Notes: a model not told the origin generated them from the letters alone. A stretch of 64,000 nucleotides of DNA from Micavibrio sp. (GCA_030824965.1 JAPJQV010000006.1:62001-126000); one strand, 5' to 3'. Numbered from the stretch's first letter, positions 35,909 to 45,838 are shown. A program made the numbers and translations.

Positions 35909-38176
35909 ATGCGGCAATATTTCCGTTACCTGTTCACAACAGCTGCGATTATTTTTACGACTGTGCCGTGCTCATGGGCAGCTACCGCTAGGGAAATTCG
36001 CGTAACTGGTACAGAGCGTATCGAGCCGGGAACGGTCATGAGTTATCTTGAGTTGAAACAGGGCGACGAAGCTTCTCAGGAAGCTCTTGATAGTGCGCTC
36101 AAAGGCTTATTTGCGACAGGACTTTTTGCTGACGTTACGTTGTCTGAAAATAATGGCGTTGTTACTGTAAATGTCGCTGAAAATCCTGTCATTAACGTCA
36201 TCGCATTCGAGGGCAATGATGAAATAAAGGATGAAGAATTACAGGCCGAGATTCAATTGCGCACTCGTCAAGTTTTTACCAGGACGAAAGTTCAGGAGGA
36301 TGTTGCGAGGCTCTATGAAATTTATCGCCGCAAAGGTCAGTACTCGGCTGAGATTGAACCTAAGGTAATCAAGCTGGACCAAAATCGCGTTAATCTGGTT
36401 TTTGAAATTTCCGAAGGTCCGGTTACCGATATCAGTACAATCCGCTTCGTAGGAAATGAGCGTTTCAGTGACGACGAACTTCGCAGCGAACTTACTTCAC
36501 AAGAGCATCGCTGGTATAATTTCCTGACAACGGCAGATCGTTATGATCCTGACCGCCTTGCTTTTGATCAGGAGAAGCTACGCCAGTTTTATTTAAAAGA
36601 AGGCTATGCAGATTTTCGTATCCTGTCTGCCGTTTCAGAGTTGTCTCAGGATAAACAAAACTTTTACATTACGATGACAGTTGATGAAGGCGAGCGTTAT
36701 AAAGTCAATGACATTCGTGTTAATTCGCAAATTCGTAATCTTGATCCCTCATCACTAACGGATCAGGTCAGCTTTAAAGTGACCGATTGGTATAATGCTG
36801 AAGAAGTCAAAAACTCTGTCGACCTAATGACAAAGAAGCTTGGCGATATGCAATACGCATTTGTTACGGTTGTTCCGGATGTAGTCCGCAACCGCGATCA
36901 AAAGACCGTGGATATAGTCTTCAATATCAATGAAAGCCCCCGCGTTTTCGTCGAACGCGTCGACATTAACGGTAACGTTCGTACGCTTGATAAGGTCGTC
37001 CGCCGTCAGGTCGAACTTGTTGAAGGTGACCCATTCAATCGCACAAAGCTGGCCAAGTCCGAACAGGAAATTAAAGATCTTGGCTATTTTGAGAAAGTCG
37101 ATGTCAAAACTTTACCTGGATCCGCGCCCGATAAAACGGTTATCGACGTCAATGTTGCGGAACAATCCACCGGTGAGCTCTCAGTCGGCGCGGGTTTCTC
37201 TACTGCTGATGGTCCTTTGGCTGACTTCCGTATTCGCGAGCGGAACCTTCTTGGTAAGGGACAGGATTTAACCTTGGCTACTACAATTGCCGGAAGAAGA
37301 ACTGAATTCGATTTATCGTTTACTGAGCCTTATTTTATGGACCGCGATATTTCAGCCGGCGTCGATCTATTCCATATCACGCGCGACCAGCAGGATGTTT
37401 CGTCTTTCGACCAGAAACGTACTGGTGGTGGGCTGCGCATGGGATATCCGCTCTCTGAAAACCTTCGCCAGACTTGGCGCTACCGTATCGAGCAAAACGA
37501 GATCGATAACGTAGATGAAGACGCATCTAGGTTCATCAAAGATCAGGAAGGATCACGCTTCACATCGGCGATTTCTCAACGTTTGGCCTACGATGATTTG
37601 GACAGCAAGTTGTTCCCTACAGACGGCTACAGCCTTTGGTTGGATACTGAATTCGCAGGTCTGGGTGGTGATGCAAAATATGTTTCTGGTAAGACTGGCG
37701 CGGCATATTACTACCCTGTATCTAAAGGCTGGGTCTTCAATCTTTTGGGAGAAGCGGGTGCCATACAAGGTGTAATGGATGAAAAAGTCAGGATTAACGA
37801 ACGTTACTTCCTAGGCAACAATACGTTCCGTGGCTTTGAACGCTCAGGTATCGGTCCACGTGACGAGGCAACGGACGATGCGCTTGGTGGTAATTATTTC
37901 TATCGCGGCACCGCAGAGCTTACATTCCCACTGGGTTTCCCTGAAGAAATGGGCATCGCAGGTCACTTGTTCAATGATATTGGATCTTTATGGGACATCG
38001 AAGATGGAAATCAGGTCGGGGTTCAGGATGAGGCTTCTTTGCGCGCTTCTGCCGGTATCGGCGCATCTTGGCGCTCTCCATTCGGTCCGGTTCGTATAGA
38101 TGTAGCACAGCCATATATCAAAGAAGACTTTGATAAAAAGGAATTGTTCCGTTTCAGCTTCGGAACAAGATTCTAA
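35909..38176 (+). CDS. bamA: Outer membrane protein assembly factor BamA
   Basis: 755-residue Omp85 protein that inserts beta-barrel proteins into the outer membrane. A signal peptide ends near residue 24 (CSWAATA). Five POTRA repeats span about 27-420, and a 16-strand barrel follows (starting near GELSVGAGFSTADG). The barrel ends in the expected aromatic residue (FRFSFGTRF). The lid-loop motif is visible as NTFRGFERSGIGPRD, close to the usual VRGF. skp follows after 20 bases. Confidence 0.97.
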   Translation: MRQYFRYLFTTAAIIFTTVPCSWAATAREIRVTGTERIEPGTVMSYLELKQGDEASQEALDSALKGLFATGLFADVTLSENNGVVTVNVAENPVINVIAFEGNDEIKDEELQAEIQLRTRQVFTRTKVQEDVARLYEIYRRKGQYSAEIEPKVIKLDQNRVNLVFEISEGPVTDISTIRFVGNERFSDDELRSELTSQEHRWYNFLTTADRYDPDRLAFDQEKLRQFYLKEGYADFRILSAVSELSQDKQNFYITMTVDEGERYKVNDIRVNSQIRNLDPSSLTDQVSFKVTDWYNAEEVKNSVDLMTKKLGDMQYAFVTVVPDVVRNRDQKTVDIVFNINESPRVFVERVDINGNVRTLDKVVRRQVELVEGDPFNRTKLAKSEQEIKDLGYFEKVDVKTLPGSAPDKTVIDVNVAEQSTGELSVGAGFSTADGPLADFRIRERNLLGKGQDLTLATTIAGRRTEFDLSFTEPYFMDRDISAGVDLFHITRDQQDVSSFDQKRTGGGLRMGYPLSENLRQTWRYRIEQNEIDNVDEDASRFIKDQEGSRFTSAISQRLAYDDLDSKLFPTDGYSLWLDTEFAGLGGDAKYVSGKTGAAYYYPVSKGWVFNLLGEAGAIQGVMDEKVRINERYFLGNNTFRGFERSGIGPRDEATDDALGGNYFYRGTAELTFPLGFPEEMGIAGHLFNDIGSLWDIEDGNQVGVQDEASLRASAGIGASWRSPFGPVRIDVAQPYIKEDFDKKELFRFSFGTRF

Positions 38177-38196
38177 TTTAAACGGAGTAATTTGAC

Positions 38197-38727
38197 ATGA
38201 AAAAATTGGCGCTGTTTGCCATTGCTTTTGCAACTTTGTCGCTAAGCACTATTGGGGCTTATGCCGAAGTTTCAATCGGCATCATCGATACACGAAAAAT
38301 TGTTGATGAATCTTTAGCAGGAAAAAATCTTGCAACTCAATTAAAAGCGCGTCAGGAAAGTCTGCAAAAGGAAGCGAATGCCATGGAGCAGAAGCTCAAG
38401 ACTGAAGAGCAGGATATCATTTCCAAGCGTAAGGATATGAAGCCTGAAGAGTTTGATATTAAGAAAAAAGCCTTTGAACAGGAATTCATGAAAAGTCGTC
38501 AGACCATTCTAACCAGAAGCTCCGATCTCGATACTGTTCGCAAAAAAGCATTGGCGGAACTTCAAAAGCATCTAGCAAAGGCAGCAGCCGATATTGCGGA
38601 TGAAAAGAAATTGTCCATGATCGTTGACCGCCAATTCGTCATTCTTGCGGAAGAAAGTCTGGATATAACGGGCGAGGTCATGAAAAAATTGGATGCTGCT
38701 GTAAAAGAGATACCATTGGGTAAATAA
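38197..38727 (+). CDS. skp: Periplasmic chaperone Skp/OmpH
   Basis: 176 residues. A signal peptide ends near residue 23 (IGAYAEV). The mature protein begins with a small strand (IGIIDTRKIVDES) and continues as a long charged coiled-coil hairpin (about 45-140), the tentacle of the trimeric Skp chaperone. It carries unfolded outer-membrane proteins to BamA, encoded just upstream. CGGAGTAA before the ATG is a fair ribosome-binding site. lpxD starts two bases after the stop. Confidence 0.92.
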   Translation: MKKLALFAIAFATLSLSTIGAYAEVSIGIIDTRKIVDESLAGKNLATQLKARQESLQKEANAMEQKLKTEEQDIISKRKDMKPEEFDIKKKAFEQEFMKSRQTILTRSSDLDTVRKKALAELQKHLAKAAADIADEKKLSMIVDRQFVILAEESLDITGEVMKKLDAAVKEIPLGK

Positions 38728-38728
38728 T

Positions 38729-39757
38729 ATGCCCGATCAAAGATTTTTTTCTCAACCCATAGCCGTGTCATTGGCTCAGTTGGCTGCCAAATGTGATATG
38801 GCGCTTGCCAATCCATCTGACGGGGATTTTATAGTCAACGATCTTGCACCGCTCGATTCAGCGGGGCCAATGCAATTATCCTTTCTCGACAATAAAAAAT
38901 ACCGCGATCAATTTCAGAAAACAAAAGCCGGCGCCTGTATCATCCATCCTGATTTTAAAGACATCGCGCCCGAAGGCGTTCGCCTTCTTTTAAGCAAAGC
39001 GCCTTATAAATCCTATGCTTTGGCATCAGGCCTGATTAATTCAGACCTTAAGCCGGACGCCGCTATATCCTCTTTCGCTCGAGTGCATGAAACCGCGAAG
39101 ATCGGCACTAATGTTACTATTGAAGATTTTGCAATCATTTCCGAAGGGGTCGAAATAGGCGATAATTGCTGGATTGCGGCTTATGCCTTTATAGGGCCTG
39201 GCGTAAAAATCGGGAAAAACTGCCGTATAATGCAACATACGACGATCACGCACTCTCTGATTGGCGACAATGTTAAAGTCTATACGGGAGCGCGTATTGG
39301 TCAGGAAGGCTTCGGTTTTGCCATTGACCGCGCCGGCTTTGTGAAGGTTCCGCAACTGGGCCGCGTTATAGTCGAAGGCTATTCGGAAATCGGCGCTAAT
39401 ACGACGATTGATCGTGGCGCCCTCGGTGACACGGTCATTGGCCTTGGTTCATGGCTGGATAACCTGATTCAAATTGCTCATAACGTAAAGATTGGAAAAG
39501 GCTGTATCATGGCTGCAGGTGTCGGTATTTCCGGCAGCTGCGAAATCGGAGATTACGTTATGCTCGGAGGACATGTCGGGGTCGTTGGGCATCTAAAAAT
39601 TGGCACCTTAGCCAAAGTTGCTGCCAAATCCGGTGTGACCCGTGATATTCCGCCAAATGAGGAATGGATGGGATATCCGGCTATGCCGCTAAAGCAATTC
39701 TTACGCCACACCGCATATTTGAACCGCAAAACAAGCAAAAATAAAAAAGAGGCTTAA
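38729..39757 (+). CDS. lpxD: UDP-3-O-acylglucosamine N-acyltransferase
   Basis: 342 residues. It adds the second acyl chain in lipid A synthesis. The N-terminal uridine-binding domain (about 1-100) is followed by a left-handed beta helix of hexapeptide repeats (V/I-G-x4, about 105-300). The catalytic His is in LIQIAHNVKIGKG. The end is a short helical, basic tail (KTSKNKKEA). It sits between skp and fabZ as in most Gram-negative bacteria. Confidence 0.96.
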   Translation: MPDQRFFSQPIAVSLAQLAAKCDMALANPSDGDFIVNDLAPLDSAGPMQLSFLDNKKYRDQFQKTKAGACIIHPDFKDIAPEGVRLLLSKAPYKSYALASGLINSDLKPDAAISSFARVHETAKIGTNVTIEDFAIISEGVEIGDNCWIAAYAFIGPGVKIGKNCRIMQHTTITHSLIGDNVKVYTGARIGQEGFGFAIDRAGFVKVPQLGRVIVEGYSEIGANTTIDRGALGDTVIGLGSWLDNLIQIAHNVKIGKGCIMAAGVGISGSCEIGDYVMLGGHVGVVGHLKIGTLAKVAAKSGVTRDIPPNEEWMGYPAMPLKQFLRHTAYLNRKTSKNKKEA

Positions 39758-39760
39758 TAC

Positions 39761-40228
39761 ATGACACAGATACTTCCTATCGATGTGCGCAAAATCATGG
39801 AAATGATTCCGCATCGCTACCCGATGCTATTGATCGACCGCGTCGTTGAATTCGAACCGAATATGAAAGCCGTCGGTTTGAAAAATGTCACCATCAACGA
39901 AGACTTTTTCAACGGACATTTTCCAGGCGCGCCTGTTATGCCTGGTGTGCTTATTATTGAAGCCATGGCCCAGACATCGGCCGTATTGGTTGTCGCTTCG
40001 AATCCGAAAGACGGCGAAGGTAAACTCGTCTATTTCATGACCATTGAAAACGCAAAGTTCCGTAAGCCGGTTGTGCCGGGCGATCAGCTTTTATTGACGG
40101 TTACGACCATCAAATCACGCGGTGCCGTCTGGAAATTTAAAGGCGAAGCAAAAGTTGACGGTCAATTGGTTGCAGAAGCCGAATTCGGTGCCATGATTGT
40201 CGACCCCGATAAGAACGTAACAAGCTGA
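39761..40228 (+). CDS. fabZ: 3-hydroxyacyl-ACP dehydratase FabZ
   Basis: 155-residue hot-dog fold enzyme that dehydrates 3-hydroxyacyl-ACP in fatty-acid synthesis. The signature is MIPHRYPMLLIDRV, then HFPGAPVMPGVLIIEAMAQ, carrying the catalytic His and Glu. It competes with LpxA/LpxD for hydroxyacyl-ACP, which explains the linkage. The ribosome-binding site AAGAGG lies in the lpxD 3' end. Confidence 0.97.
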   Translation: MTQILPIDVRKIMEMIPHRYPMLLIDRVVEFEPNMKAVGLKNVTINEDFFNGHFPGAPVMPGVLIIEAMAQTSAVLVVASNPKDGEGKLVYFMTIENAKFRKPVVPGDQLLLTVTTIKSRGAVWKFKGEAKVDGQLVAEAEFGAMIVDPDKNVTS

Positions 40229-40275
40229 AAACCTTTGTGAGTTGCTGCAACAAGAAGGTAATTTAAGTTAGCAAT

Positions 40276-41073
40276 ATGAGTACAGAAATTCATCCTTCCG
40301 CTATTATTGACCCTAAGGCCAAGATAGGCGCTAACGTAAAAATTGGCCCTTATTCTGTTGTTGGACCGAATGTCCAATTGCATGACAATGTTGAATTAAA
40401 ATCTCATGTCGTTGTCGATGGCTATACAAGCGTAGGTGAGAATACGGTTATATATCCTTTCGCATCAATCGGTCTTGCGCCGCAGGATTTAAAATTTCAC
40501 GGCGAAAAATCTGAGCTGATCATAGGTAAAAATAATACGATCCGTGAGCATGCCACGATGAATCCCGGGACGGAAAGCGGCGCGATGAAAACGGTCGTCG
40601 GCGATAACTGCCTTTTTATGATGAGCACCCATATTGCTCATGATTGCGTTATCGGCAATCACGTTATCATGGCAAATAATGCCACTCTTGGTGGCCATGT
40701 TATCGTAGGCAATAATGTTCTGATTGGCGGACTTGCTGCTGTACACCAATTCGTACGCATTGGCTCTTATGCCGTGATTGGCGGCATGAGCGGCGTTGAA
40801 AGTGATGTCATTCCTTATGGGCGCGTCAAAGGGGAGCGCGCATTTCTGGCAGGCCTAAATTTGATAGGGCTGGAGAGAAATGGGTTTGATAAGGAGCAGA
40901 TAAGAAACCTTCAGCGCGCGTTCAATCAGCTTTTCGGCGACGAAGGAACCATGGATCAACGAATTGAGATGGTATCCTCCGATTTCAATGACGAAGCTGT
41001 TAAGCAAATAATCGAATTTGCGCGCGGTAAAACAAGATTTCCTCTTTGCACGCCATCCAAGAAAGTAGCCTGA
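40276..41073 (+). CDS. lpxA: UDP-N-acetylglucosamine acyltransferase
   Basis: 265 residues. First step of lipid A synthesis. The left-handed beta helix covers about residues 5-190, with the catalytic His in STHIAHDCVIGNH (about 122). A C-terminal helical domain follows (NGFDKEQIRNLQRAFNQLF). Gly/Leu residues that set acyl-chain length cannot be read with certainty. lpxI follows directly after the stop. Confidence 0.96.
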   Translation: MSTEIHPSAIIDPKAKIGANVKIGPYSVVGPNVQLHDNVELKSHVVVDGYTSVGENTVIYPFASIGLAPQDLKFHGEKSELIIGKNNTIREHATMNPGTESGAMKTVVGDNCLFMMSTHIAHDCVIGNHVIMANNATLGGHVIVGNNVLIGGLAAVHQFVRIGSYAVIGGMSGVESDVIPYGRVKGERAFLAGLNLIGLERNGFDKEQIRNLQRAFNQLFGDEGTMDQRIEMVSSDFNDEAVKQIIEFARGKTRFPLCTPSKKVA

Positions 41074-41074
41074 C

Positions 41075-41887
41075 ATGCGGCCCGGCTTGATCGCTGGCGC
41101 AGGAAAACTGCCTTATCTTTTAATTCAAAAATGGGAAGATCAGGGATTATCGCCTGTTATCATTGCTATTGACGGTTTCGCGGATCCTGACCTTATCGAA
41201 GGAAAAACAGGAACTACTATCGCGCTTGGCTCTGCCGGAAAAATGATTTCCTATCTCAAAAAAAATAGCGTAACCGACCTTGTTGTCACTGGCCGGGTAT
41301 CTCGCCCTGATCTCATGCGCTTAAAGCCCGATGCACGCGGCATGGTGGTGATTGCAAAGATCATGATGAAAAAGAAAATAGGCGATGATGCTTTGCTTCG
41401 GATCGTGAAAGCTGAAATCGAAAAAGATGGGTTTAAACTCAGAGCAGTTCAGGAATTTGTGCCAGAAATTTTGACTCCTGAAGGTCTTCTGACAAAAACT
41501 CCAATACCACTTGAAGCTATCGAATCTGTTGAGGTGGGGTTTCAGGCGGCTCGCGATCATGGGGCAAAAGATCTTGGGCAATCAGTTATAGTCCAGAATG
41601 GATCTATTATTGGTTTAGAAACAGAGAGGGGAACGAACGCCCTTATTCGCGAAGCTGGCAAAAACAAACAATCTGGCCTAGGACCTATTCTGGTTAAAAC
41701 CTGCAAGCCTCAGCAGGAAAAAGCGCTTGACCTGCCAACAGTGGGCATATCAACGGCAAGAGAAGTTCAAGCCGCCGGATTTTCCGGCATAGTTTTACAA
41801 GCGCATGACACTATTCTGCTGGACCGCGAAGAAGTGATAGAATTTTGCGACGCGCATGGATTGTTTTTGTACGGGAAAGCGGCATGA
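41075..41887 (+). CDS. lpxI: UDP-2,3-diacylglucosamine pyrophosphatase LpxI
   Basis: 270 residues (DUF1009 family). It hydrolyses UDP-2,3-diacylglucosamine to lipid X, replacing LpxH in many Alphaproteobacteria. The N-terminus GLIAGAGKLPYLL and the C-terminal block with LDLPTVGISTAREVQAAGF are typical, and the conserved Asp-rich segment GDDALLRIV is present. Position between lpxA and lpxB supports the call. It overlaps lpxB by four bases (ATGA). Confidence 0.94.
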   Translation: MRPGLIAGAGKLPYLLIQKWEDQGLSPVIIAIDGFADPDLIEGKTGTTIALGSAGKMISYLKKNSVTDLVVTGRVSRPDLMRLKPDARGMVVIAKIMMKKKIGDDALLRIVKAEIEKDGFKLRAVQEFVPEILTPEGLLTKTPIPLEAIESVEVGFQAARDHGAKDLGQSVIVQNGSIIGLETERGTNALIREAGKNKQSGLGPILVKTCKPQQEKALDLPTVGISTAREVQAAGFSGIVLQAHDTILLDREEVIEFCDAHGLFLYGKAA

Positions 41888-43023
41888 AAATATTTATTAT
41901 CGCAGGCGAAGCATCTGGCGATCAATTAGGCGCGGCCGTATTGAAAAGCCTTCAGAAACTAACCCAGCTCGATATTCGCGGCATTGGCGGCGATGCAATC
42001 AAGGCGGCGGGCCTTCGCGATAGTCTCTTTCCGATGGAAGATTTATCCTTGATGGGTGTCGCTGAAATCCTGCCTGAGATTCCGCACATGCTCAGACGCA
42101 TTCGCCAAACCGTCGACGCGATCAAAGTTTATAATCCCGATATTGTCTTGAGTGTGGATTGTCCCGAATTCTCTTTGCGTGTGCAGGAAAAACTCGCCGC
42201 CACGGCTTGCCGCGCCAAACGCATTCACATGGTGGCCCCAAGCGTTTGGGCATGGCGCGAAGGCCGCGCCAGGAAAATGGCTAGATTCCTTGACGGGATT
42301 ATATGCCTGTTCCCGTTTGAGCCGCCGTATTTCGAACGTGAAGGGATGAAAGCCTGCTTTATCGGCCATACGATGATGGGGTCCGGAATTTTGGATGCAA
42401 ATGGCGCAGGCTTTCGTTTCCGCCACATGATCGGCAATGACAGAAAAGTCGTAGGCCTTTTATTTGGCAGCCGCAAAGCCGAAATTGAAAGATGCTCCGA
42501 TCTTATACTGGATGCGGCTTGCGAACTGCGAAAAGAAAATCCGGACATATATTTTATCGCCCCAACGATACCGCGATGGAAAAATCTTATCGAAGAAAAA
42601 CTCAAAGAACGTTTTTTAAATGGTATGGTCCTGACGGATGAGAAATGGGACAGTTTTGCGGCTTGCGATGCTGCGATTGTCGTGTCTGGAACCGTAGCGC
42701 TTGAAATTGCCGTCGTCGGCGTGCCTCATGTCATCACGTATAAAATGAACCCTGTGACATGGAAGATCTTTCGCCGCTTCATTAAAACGCCTTATGGGCA
42801 TTTGGCGAATATCTTGCTGAAACGCGAAGCTGTGCCAGAATTTATGCAGGAAAGAGCGACTATAGAGAAAATCGTGCCTGCAATATCTAAATTACTTTTA
42901 GACACCGAAGAACGCCGTTTGCAATGCCACGACCTAAAAAATGTTCGGACATTTCTAACGGCAGACAATAAAAATCCGGCAGATGCCGCCGCCGGATTTT
43001 TAGTAGATTCAATTAAATCTTAG
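41884..43023 (+). CDS. lpxB: Lipid-A-disaccharide synthase
   Basis: 379-residue GT19 glycosyltransferase that joins lipid X with UDP-diacylglucosamine. I use the ATG at 41884 (MKIFIIAGEASGDQLGA), which overlaps the lpxI stop; a start 39 bases upstream would add residues unlike the family. APSVWAWREGRARK and SGTVALEIAVVGVPHV are family motifs. The last codons hold a perfect bidirectional terminator, and the stop TAG overlaps the convergent gltA stop. Confidence 0.96.
   Translation: MKIFIIAGEASGDQLGAAVLKSLQKLTQLDIRGIGGDAIKAAGLRDSLFPMEDLSLMGVAEILPEIPHMLRRIRQTVDAIKVYNPDIVLSVDCPEFSLRVQEKLAATACRAKRIHMVAPSVWAWREGRARKMARFLDGIICLFPFEPPYFEREGMKACFIGHTMMGSGILDANGAGFRFRHMIGNDRKVVGLLFGSRKAEIERCSDLILDAACELRKENPDIYFIAPTIPRWKNLIEEKLKERFLNGMVLTDEKWDSFAACDAAIVVSGTVALEIAVVGVPHVITYKMNPVTWKIFRRFIKTPYGHLANILLKREAVPEFMQERATIEKIVPAISKLLLDTEERRLQCHDLKNVRTFLTADNKNPADAAAGFLVDSIKS
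42971..43001. terminator. Bidirectional intrinsic terminator inside the lpxB 3' end
   Basis: AAAATCCGGC (42971-42980) pairs perfectly with GCCGGATTTT (42991-43000), a 10-bp stem with a 10-base loop. Each strand ends in a T run (five T on either side of the stem in its own direction). It lies 20 bases before the lpxB stop codon and 20 bases beyond the gltA stop, so it can end both convergent transcripts. Confidence 0.85.
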
Positions 43024-44327
43024 CGTTTTTCAACCGGAACGAATTCACGCTGTTTCGCGCCATTATAGAGCTGGCGAGGGCGACCGATGCGGTTGGACGG
43101 CTCTTCCATCATTTCTTTCCACTGGGATACCCAGCCGACCGTACGGGCAACGGCGAATAGAACCGTAAACATGCTGACCGGGAAGCCCATCGCTTTTAAG
43201 ATAATGCCGGAATAGAAATCGACGTTAGGATATAGCTTACGGTCGATGAAATATTGATCGGAAAGGGCGATGCGTTCGAGTTCCATCGCGATATCCAACA
43301 GAGGATCCTTAACGCCCAGCTCAGCCAAGACCTTATCGCAAGATTCTTTCATGACCGTTGCACGCGGGTCGAAGTTTTTATAAACGCGGTGGCCAAAGCC
43401 CATGAGTTTATATTTCTTGGATTTAACGCCTTCGATAAATTCAGGAATTCTTTCCACACTGCCGATCTCGGCAAGCATTTCCAGAACGGCCTGGTTCGCG
43501 CCGCCATGGGCAGGTCCCCACAGGGATGCAATGCCGGCGGCGATACAGGCAAATGGATTGGCTTGCGATGAACCCGCCAAACGAACCGTTGAAGTAGATG
43601 CGTTTTGTTCGTGGTCGGCGTGCAGGATAAAGATTTTATCCATCGCGTCCGCCAGAATAGGATTTACCTTATATGGCTCCGCCGGAACGGCAAAGCACAT
43701 GTGCAGGAAGTTTTCGGCAAAACCGAGATCGTTGCGCGGATAGACGAAGGGCTGACCTATCGAATATTTAAACGCCATTGCTGCAAGTGTCGGCAATTTC
43801 GCGATCAAACGGTGCGCGGAAATTTCGCGTTGATCCGGATCGTTGATATCAAGAGAGTCATGGTAGAAAGCCGCAAGAGCCCCAACCACGCCGCACATAA
43901 TCGCCATTGGGTGGGCGTCACGTCGGAATCCACGGAAGAAAAATTGCAATTGTTCATGCACCATCGTGTGATAGGTGATGTCTTTTTTGAATTTTTCGAA
44001 TTGCTGTTTATTCGGCAGATCACCGTAGAGAAGAGCATGCGCAACATCGAGGAATGTGGAGTATTCAGCCAAATCTTTAATGTCATAGCCGCGGTGAAGA
44101 AGAATACCTTTGTCACCATCGATAAATGTAATTCTTGATTTACAGCTGGCCGTTGAAGTGAAGGCGGGATCGAGAGTGAAATGATCTGTCTCTTCATAAA
44201 GGGGACGAATGTCAATTACGCTTGGCCCCATTGTGCCATCCAAAACCGGCAATTTCCAGTTTTCGCCTGTTTGGTCGTTTGTAAGCGTAAATGTTTTTCC
44301 CGTCGGGGTATCTTGTGAAGCAGACAT
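43020..44327 (-). CDS. gltA: Citrate synthase
   Basis: 435 residues, the hexameric type II form of Gram-negative bacteria. It condenses acetyl-CoA and oxaloacetate. Catalytic residues are visible in LHADHEQNASTSTVRLAG and GFGHRVYKNFDPRA, and the Asp is in the C-terminal NVDFYSG segment. The N-terminal small beta domain (FTLTNDQTGENWKLPVLDG) is present. AAAGGA precedes the ATG. It lies downstream of gltX on the same strand and is convergent with lpxB. Confidence 0.97.
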   Translation of the reverse strand: MSASQDTPTGKTFTLTNDQTGENWKLPVLDGTMGPSVIDIRPLYEETDHFTLDPAFTSTASCKSRITFIDGDKGILLHRGYDIKDLAEYSTFLDVAHALLYGDLPNKQQFEKFKKDITYHTMVHEQLQFFFRGFRRDAHPMAIMCGVVGALAAFYHDSLDINDPDQREISAHRLIAKLPTLAAMAFKYSIGQPFVYPRNDLGFAENFLHMCFAVPAEPYKVNPILADAMDKIFILHADHEQNASTSTVRLAGSSQANPFACIAAGIASLWGPAHGGANQAVLEMLAEIGSVERIPEFIEGVKSKKYKLMGFGHRVYKNFDPRATVMKESCDKVLAELGVKDPLLDIAMELERIALSDQYFIDRKLYPNVDFYSGIILKAMGFPVSMFTVLFAVARTVGWVSQWKEMMEEPSNRIGRPRQLYNGAKQREFVPVEKR

Positions 44328-44401
44328 TTGATGATGATCCTTTTGAAATAAAAGCGAGGCCCTAAAGATAGGCCAAAGGAGTTAATTTTCTGCTAAACAA
44401 T

Positions 44402-45790
44402 TTAGGCCTTTGCCAGCGCTGCTTCAAGGCGTTGTATGGTTTCTTCTTTGCCCAAAGCTTCTGCTATGTGTGGAATAGAAGGCGAAACGCCGCGACCTGT
44501 TAAAGCAGCTCTAAACGGCATCATTACTTTACCAAGCTTGCCGCCAAAATCGGATTGAGACAATTCCTTTGCCATAGTTTCTATATTACCTGCTTCAAAA
44601 GTAATGCTCGAAATTTTTTCCAGAATTTTTCGAATGGCGGATAAACCCTCTTCTGTAAATTGACCTTCAGCTTTTTCATCGTAAGAGGAAACTGAGCCGA
44701 CCATAATCTCGGCTTCGTCGGCGATTTGAACGATTGTTTTATGACGGGATTTAAGCTCATCCATCATTTTAAGTATTCGGGATTTTTCTATTTCGTTTGG
44801 CGCGATTTTCAAAAACGGCACCGCAAGATCATAAAGACGGTCATTATCCGCCAGTTTCAAATAATGCGCATTGAGAAAATTCAGCTTGTTGTAATCCCAT
44901 CGGGCAGGGGATTTAACTATACCGTCCAAGCCAAACCATTGAATTGCCTGTTCTCGAGAGATGATTTCGTCATCACCATGCCCCCAGCCGAGTTTTAAAA
45001 TATAATTGAGCATTGCCTCCGGCAAATAGCCCATGTCACGATATTCCTCTACACTCGCCGCGCCTTTTCGCTTTGACATCTTCGCGCCAGATTCATCAAG
45101 GATAAGCGGTATATGGGCATAGACAGGCAAAGCCCAACCAAGCGCTTCATAAATTATATTCTGGCGGAATGTATTATTTAAATGATCGTCACCGCGAATA
45201 ACGTGCGTGACACCCATATCATGATCGTCGATAACAACGGCGAGCATATAAGTCGGCACGCCATCAGAGCGCAGGATGATAAAATCATCGAGATGATCTG
45301 CCGATACTATGACTTCACCTTGTACCTCATCGTGAACGATAGCATCACCCTCCAGCGGCGCTTTAATGCGGATGACAGGTTTTATATCCGAGGGCGGCGT
45401 TTCCTTGCTATCCCTCCAGCGACGATCATAAAACTGATTGCTTCCGGCTTTCATCGCCTTTTCGCGCATTTCTTCCAGTTCTTCCTGCGTGCAATAACAG
45501 TAATAGGCTTTGCCGGCTTTGACGAGTTGCTCTGCCACTTCCTGATGACGCTCGCGCTGCGCATATTGCGAAATAATTTCACCATCCCAATCCAGACCAA
45601 GCCATTGCATGCCGCGGATAAGGGCTTCGACCGCTTCTTCCGAATGTCGTTCACGGTCGGTATCTTCGATCCGGAATTTCATTTTACCTCCCGTATGCTT
45701 GGCATACAGCCAGTTAAACAAGGCGGTGCGGGCAGTTCCAATATGCATGAAACCGGTCGGTGAAGGCGGGAAACGGGTAATGACTGTCAT
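44402..45790 (-). CDS. gltX: Glutamyl-tRNA synthetase
   Basis: 462-residue class I synthetase. The HIGH motif is MHIGTA (residues 15-20) and the KMSKS motif is KMSKRKGA (237-244). The C-terminal helical anticodon-binding domain is complete. Many Alphaproteobacteria have two GluRS genes, one misacylating tRNA-Gln; which kind this is cannot be told from the motifs. Upstream of gltA with a 74-base gap; the start faces comEC across 127 bases holding a repeat-like element. Confidence 0.96.
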   Translation of the reverse strand: MTVITRFPPSPTGFMHIGTARTALFNWLYAKHTGGKMKFRIEDTDRERHSEEAVEALIRGMQWLGLDWDGEIISQYAQRERHQEVAEQLVKAGKAYYCYCTQEELEEMREKAMKAGSNQFYDRRWRDSKETPPSDIKPVIRIKAPLEGDAIVHDEVQGEVIVSADHLDDFIILRSDGVPTYMLAVVIDDHDMGVTHVIRGDDHLNNTFRQNIIYEALGWALPVYAHIPLILDESGAKMSKRKGAASVEEYRDMGYLPEAMLNYILKLGWGHGDDEIISREQAIQWFGLDGIVKSPARWDYNKLNFLNAHYLKLADNDRLYDLAVPFLKIAPNEIEKSRILKMMDELKSRHKTIVQIADEAEIMVGSVSSYDEKAEGQFTEEGLSAIRKILEKISSITFEAGNIETMAKELSQSDFGGKLGKVMMPFRAALTGRGVSPSIPHIAEALGKEETIQRLEAALAKA

Positions 45791-45838
45791 AGATCTTTTT
45801 TACATTAATTATTTCATATACGAAAGCCCTACCCGCGC

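Noticed and set aside
43605..44138. 177-codon open frame on the plus strand
   Set aside because: Antisense to gltA; no domain or start signal.
44358..44374. Hairpin between gltX and gltA as a terminator
   Set aside because: Six pairs with a bulge and no real T run; not enough to claim termination.
45182..45763. 193-codon open frame on the plus strand
   Set aside because: Antisense to gltX, whose motifs are intact; no known domain in the shadow frame.
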